Assembly (NCBI GenBank): GCA_038049695.1
Contig: CP142460.1
Coordinates: forward strand, 24,868,501-24,932,500
DNA from: Cinnamomum chago
Taxonomy: Eukaryota; Streptophyta; Magnoliopsida; Laurales; Lauraceae
Reading direction: 5' to 3'
Length of the DNA stretch: 64,000 nt
Under the pieces are notes generated by a model. That model did not search any database. It was not told the origin of the DNA and saw only the letters and a list, made by a program, of their open reading frames with translations. The first letter of the stretch is position 1; each line of letters begins with the position of its first letter. The translations under genes were made by a program, and so were the position numbers. This document shows positions 60,432 through 64,000 of this stretch, in pieces.

Positions 60432-61517
60432 TTAGAACTCTGCAATGGTGGGTCTCCACCCTTTGCAGAAATGCTGTTTAGAGCATGGAGTTCCGGCAGT
60501 TCTGGAATTTGCATCAACACCACCTCATTTGCATCGACAAGGTCTTTCTCAGGCACAAACGAATTACCATCCAGGTCACTAAGAATTTGAAATTTGTTTT
60601 GGCTTGGATTATAGGCTTCTGAATTGACTTCCTTAGTCCCTGGAGCTTGAGGATTGCACATTGAAGCTTTCGTGGGAGTGATTATGTTTCTTTAGTTTCT
60701 TGGTTTCCCAAGTATCTTTCCCTTTGACCATGTCAGTCACCTTGCTTGCAAGTATATGGTCAGCTGCCTCATAAAGTTGCAGTTGCTGCTTGGGTACCCG
60801 ACCTTTTGGTGCTTCTATTGAATTAGTTGTTGTTGGCAAACAGGTTGGTTTGGGCAAATTTTTTTCTCTGAATGATTAAACGTTTTACAAGTTTGACACG
60901 GAATTGACATCCATTGATATTCAACAGATTGCTCGAAGACATTTCCCTTGCAACCAATTTTTACCTTATTAGGTAGCTTGGAGTCCACTGAGACCTCGAT
61001 AAGCACACGAGCGTATGCTAGCAGTTAATTGATCCATATAGATTGGGTTTCCAATGAAGCTTGCAATTTTTAATAGACTGTTAGTGGACCTGCAGGAAAG
61101 TTTCAGGTTCGGCAATTTTTTCCAAATAGGAATAGTGTCCACTTCCTCTTTCTGGAGATTCATATCATCAAACCATCTTTTCATAACTAAAGGATGACCA
61201 TAAACGAACCAAGGGCCTTCCTCAAGAATTCTCTGACTCTCCTAATAAGTTTGAAATTTAAACATGAAAAACCTATTTTCTAGAGCATGAAATTTGACTT
61301 CCTCAGTAGGTCTCCAAGCTCTGGTCAGATACGACTTAACAGCCAAGTAATGTGGTCTCTTACCCAAGAAAAATCCCACCAAAGCATTGCGCCAATTCGC
61401 TTCAACATCCTCCATGTCGTTATCTAGCAGGTTGATATTTGATGGTGCCAGGGTCCATGAATTTGGAATTATCAAGATAATTTTTGGTGTGATGTGGTTC
61501 CAATGGATGTTTGTCAT
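60428..61517 (-). pseudogene. LINE ORF1: DUF4283 domain and CCHC-type zinc knuckle, degraded
   Basis: The minus-strand start near 61440-61200 has an acidic segment and a DUF4283-like block (WRNALVGFFLGKRPHYLAVK, HALENRFFMFKF). It continues at 61184-60969 with IWKKLPNLKL and IGNPIYMDQLTA, then LIEVSVDSKLP near 61006. A CQTCKTFNHSEKKICP motif (about 60895-60850) is the zinc knuckle usual at this place, with an unusual spacing of the last Cys. The tail runs to 60428, next to ORF2. The protein would bind LINE RNA. Frames change at least three times. Confidence 0.72.
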
Positions 61518-61542
61518 ATACTCTTAGGAAGACCTTAGCGAT

Positions 61543-63735
61543 ATGATAGACATGTTACACATGATGGCCGGAAAAACACTTACACCTTTAGAATGGGTAA
61601 AGTGGACATTGTTCTCTTGCCTTGTAAGGAGGAGAGAGTCCAAAAAACTATTACCAAAGAAGGGGGCAACAACTTTCTTGCTTTGTCAAAATCTGTGAGA
61701 GAAAGCAAAGAGAGTGGTGTTGTGTACATGTTGGTGGCAAAAGAAAAAGAGCAGTCCTTTGAGGTTCCTTATGAAGTAGAAGCCATCTTGGAAGAGTTCA
61801 AAGATGTCATTCCTAATGAATTACCAAGTGATCTTCCACCTTTTAGAGATATCCATCACCAAATTGACTTGATCCCCGAATCTAGTTTGCCAAACAAGGT
61901 TCATTATCGAATCAGTCCAAAAGGAGCATGAAGAATTGAATAGACAAGTCATGGAGCTACTGGAAAAGGGTTACATTAGAGAAAGTTTGAGTCTTTGTGT
62001 AGTACCGGCTCTTTTAACTCCAAAGAAAGATGGAACGTGGAGAATGTGCATTGATAGTAGAGCAATCAACCGTATTACTGTTAAGTATAGGTTTCCAATT
62101 CCAAGGATTGATGATATCTTTGAAGAGCTTGCCGGTGCCCAAGTATTTTCTAAGATTGACCTTAGAAGTGGGTATCATCAAATTAGTATCAAGCCCGGTG
62201 ATGAATGGATGACGACTTTCAAGACAAGAGAAGGCTTATATGAATGGATGGTTATACCATTTGGGCTTTCTAATGCTCTAAGCACGTTCATGAGGGTGAT
62301 GAATCAAGCCCTTCGTCCATTCATTGGTAAATTTATTGTTGTTTACTTTGATGATATTCTTGTTTACAATCGTAACAATAGTGAGCACATTGATCATTTG
62401 ATGGCTGTACTAATTACTTTGAGAGGCGAGAAACTTTATGTAAACCTCAAAAAGTGTTCTTTTATGACAGATTATGACAGAAAACCTTGCTTTTCTAGGC
62501 TTTGTACAAACCTCTATAGGAATCAAGGTGGATGAGGAGAAGATAAAAGCCGTCTAAGAATGGCCTGCACCAAAGAGTTTGCATGAAGTAATTAAGAAGT
62601 TTTCATGGTTTGGCTTCATTCTATCGCCGGTTCATCAGAAATTTCAGTTCCATTGCACCACCTTTGACTGATTGCATGAAGAAAGGAGAGTTTAGGTGGA
62701 CTCCCGAAGCGGAGAAGATCTTTGAACTCATTAAGGAGAAGCTGTCCATTTCTCCCTTATTTGCACTACCAGGTTTTGAGAAGGTTTTTGAAATTGATTG
62801 TGATGCTTCACATATTGGAATTGGGGGAGTTCCTTGCCAAAAAGGTCATCCAATTGCCTTCTTCAGTGAAAAGCTCAATGAAACAAGGAAGAACTACTAT
62901 ACTTATGATGTGGAATTCTATGCATAGTTATTAATTTCGTTTCGTTTCGGCCAAAATGGCCGAAAATTTTCATTTCGGTCAAGTGGCCGAAATTTCGGTT
63001 TGAATTTTGGTCAATCTCGGCCGGAATTCGGGATTTCGGCCGAAATGTGACTTTTCGACTGAAATGGGATTTTACATAATTAATTATTTTTTTTACAATT
63101 TTACACATAAATTTTTTATTTCTTATATTTTCACAAAATATAATTCCAAAAAAATCACTATAATGGATTAAATCTATATTTATTACTTTTTCTATTTTTT
63201 TTACATATATATATGTATATATATTATGTTATATTTTCCCCGAAATGTAATTTCGAAAAGTTTCGCCGAGATTTCGAATTGGCCGAAACTTTTCATTTTG
63301 CAGGATAGAGCGAAATGAAGTCCGAAACGATATTAACAACTATGATTCTATGCCATTATTCAAGCACTTGGGCATTGACGATCTTACTTGATTCAAAGAG
63401 AGTTTATTTTGAACTCAGATCATGAAGCACTTAAGTACATCAATACTCAAGCTAGTATGAACCGAAGGCATGGTAATTGGGTAGCTTCCCTACAAGAATA
63501 CCCATTTATTTTGAAGCACAAGAAGGGAAAGTGTAATCAAGTGGCTGATGCACTTTGTCGGCGTGTTACACTTTTAAACACTATGAAGGTGCAGTTGGAA
63601 GGCTTTGATTCTATCAAGGATATTATGCAAATGATGAAGACTTTGGTGATATTTGGGAGGTATGCAAAATGGGGCATCATGAAGACTATGTCCTTGTTGA
63701 CACCAAAAAATGTCACTTTGCCTCTTCAACATTAA
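61543..63735 (+). pseudogene. Ty3/gypsy pol: reverse transcriptase and RNase H, interrupted
   Basis: Pol resumes at LLGRP, with a TAG where W is usual, at about 61545. It reads through [20 protein letters not shown] (61593-61931) into RT (61936-62535), with [28 protein letters not shown], the YFDDILVY catalytic motif and VNLKKCSF. One extra base near 61925 shifts the frame. A 10-bp duplication (about 62467-62486) and a TAA near 62556 break it again. RNase H begins with [20 protein letters not shown] at 62610 and has [34 protein letters not shown] and, after the MITE, FILNSDHEALKYINTQ and GKCNQVADALCRR. The sequence loses gypsy similarity near 63700; no integrase is seen. Confidence 0.88.
62923..63344. 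mobile_element. hAT-like MITE, 422 bp, inside gypsy RNase H
   Basis: The flanks carry an exact 8-bp duplication ATTCTATG (62915-62922 and 63345-63352). The terminal inverted repeats are CATAGTTATTAATTTCGTTT and, inverted, CATAGTTGTTAATATCGTTT. Both subterminal parts are packed with TTTCGGCCGAAAT-type motifs and the centre is AT-rich. Removing it and one duplication restores the usual gypsy EFYA-IIQAL reading, which confirms the boundaries. Confidence 0.88.
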
Positions 63736-64000
63736 GAAGTTACATGAAGTCGCACCCTACCACAAACAAACAACGCCACTTCAAGCATCAAATTTTGTCA
63801 GAATAAAACAAAAACTGTGAGATACTTCAAGACAGCCAAAAGAGGGGTGCACCTGAAGTTTCGAGCCATTTCAACATCATTTGACCTAACTTCACTCCTC
63901 CAATAACTGAGTAGGAGCTCCCGGTGGCGGTAAAGCCAAAGACCCTGACACACAAAACAAAGCACACAACTTGCCTCAAAATGCCACTAGGAGGCCCCAT
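63736..64000. other. Unassigned DNA after the gypsy break
   Basis: It does not continue the gypsy pol reading and shows no ORF or repeat that I recognise. It may be LTR or UTR sequence of another element that cut the gypsy copy near 63700. Confidence 0.4.

Larger units (their letters stand above)
56221..61535 (-). mobile_element. L1-type plant LINE inserted in the gypsy element
   Basis: Minus-strand order is ORF1 (DUF4283 and zinc knuckle), ORF2 with endonuclease, RT, zinc-binding RT C-domain and RNase H, a 3' UTR, then poly(A), seen as a long T run at about 56221-56239. It is close to full length (about 5.3 kb) but broken by many stops. I found no clear target duplication. Some 20 gypsy residues that normally lie between KVTKRCL and LLGRPW seem to be missing at the junction, so insertion may have deleted target DNA. 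Confidence 0.85.

Overview
This is plant nuclear DNA, almost certainly from an angiosperm. The evidence is one intron-containing plant-specific gene with GT-AG introns (a DCD-domain protein of the NRP/B2 type), initiator-tRNA-Met primer sites, and plant Ty1/copia, Ty3/gypsy, LINE, hAT-like and Helitron elements. The species cannot be named from the sequence. About nine tenths of the window is transposable-element DNA, and most ORFs longer than 60 codons are fragments of elements or chance ORFs in low-complexity sequence.

Layout. 1-628: AT-rich DNA with a cluster of ACGT-core (G-box/ABRE-like) motifs. 629-9914: two head-to-tail copies of a non-autonomous Helitron-like family. Both end in a TGCACGTGC/GCACGTGCA hairpin followed 8 nt later by CTAG, and both carry arrays of 5'-terminus-like units rich in TATAAAAGAGAG, CCAAT and GTGGGGCCCAC. 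9915-15341: non-coding DNA with a tandem segmental duplication (about 11.1-12.8 kb), a SINE-like head and a 508-bp hAT-type MITE. 15342-19949: the only convincing host gene, NRP-like, with five exons and 270 codons, plus its promoter with two short tandem duplications. 20769-24514: a 5'-truncated LINE holding a 1.24-kb hAT-like element, a purine-rich MITE and a 111-bp near-perfect hairpin.

24520-44353: a minus-strand, LARD-like gypsy element (TSD GCTTC) with 3.7-kb LTRs and only 1.8 kb of decayed internal DNA. Its 3' LTR was hit twice. One insertion is solo LTR A (TSD ACAGG), which holds solo LTR B (TSD CAACG). The other is TG...CA element C (TSD GTTCA), which holds a Sirevirus-like solo LTR (TSD ACTAT). 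44354-45392 and 53949-54430: a LINE ORF1-like remnant split by a young full-length Sirevirus-like copia element (45393-53948, minus strand, TSD GTCCA). From about 54560 to past 63.7 kb: a decayed plus-strand gypsy element, split by a minus-strand LINE (56221-about 61535) and by a 422-bp hAT-like MITE (62923-63344).

The most unusual signal joins several LTR families. Palindromes centred on TCGA (CGGTCGACCG or CGCTCGAGCG) occur in pairs or runs spaced 21-22 bp, with 11-bp phasing of a related motif in solo LTR A. In the Sirevirus-like LTRs and in LTR A they lie just upstream of a TATA-like box. In two families the paired LTRs differ by the loss of one 21-22-bp repeat.
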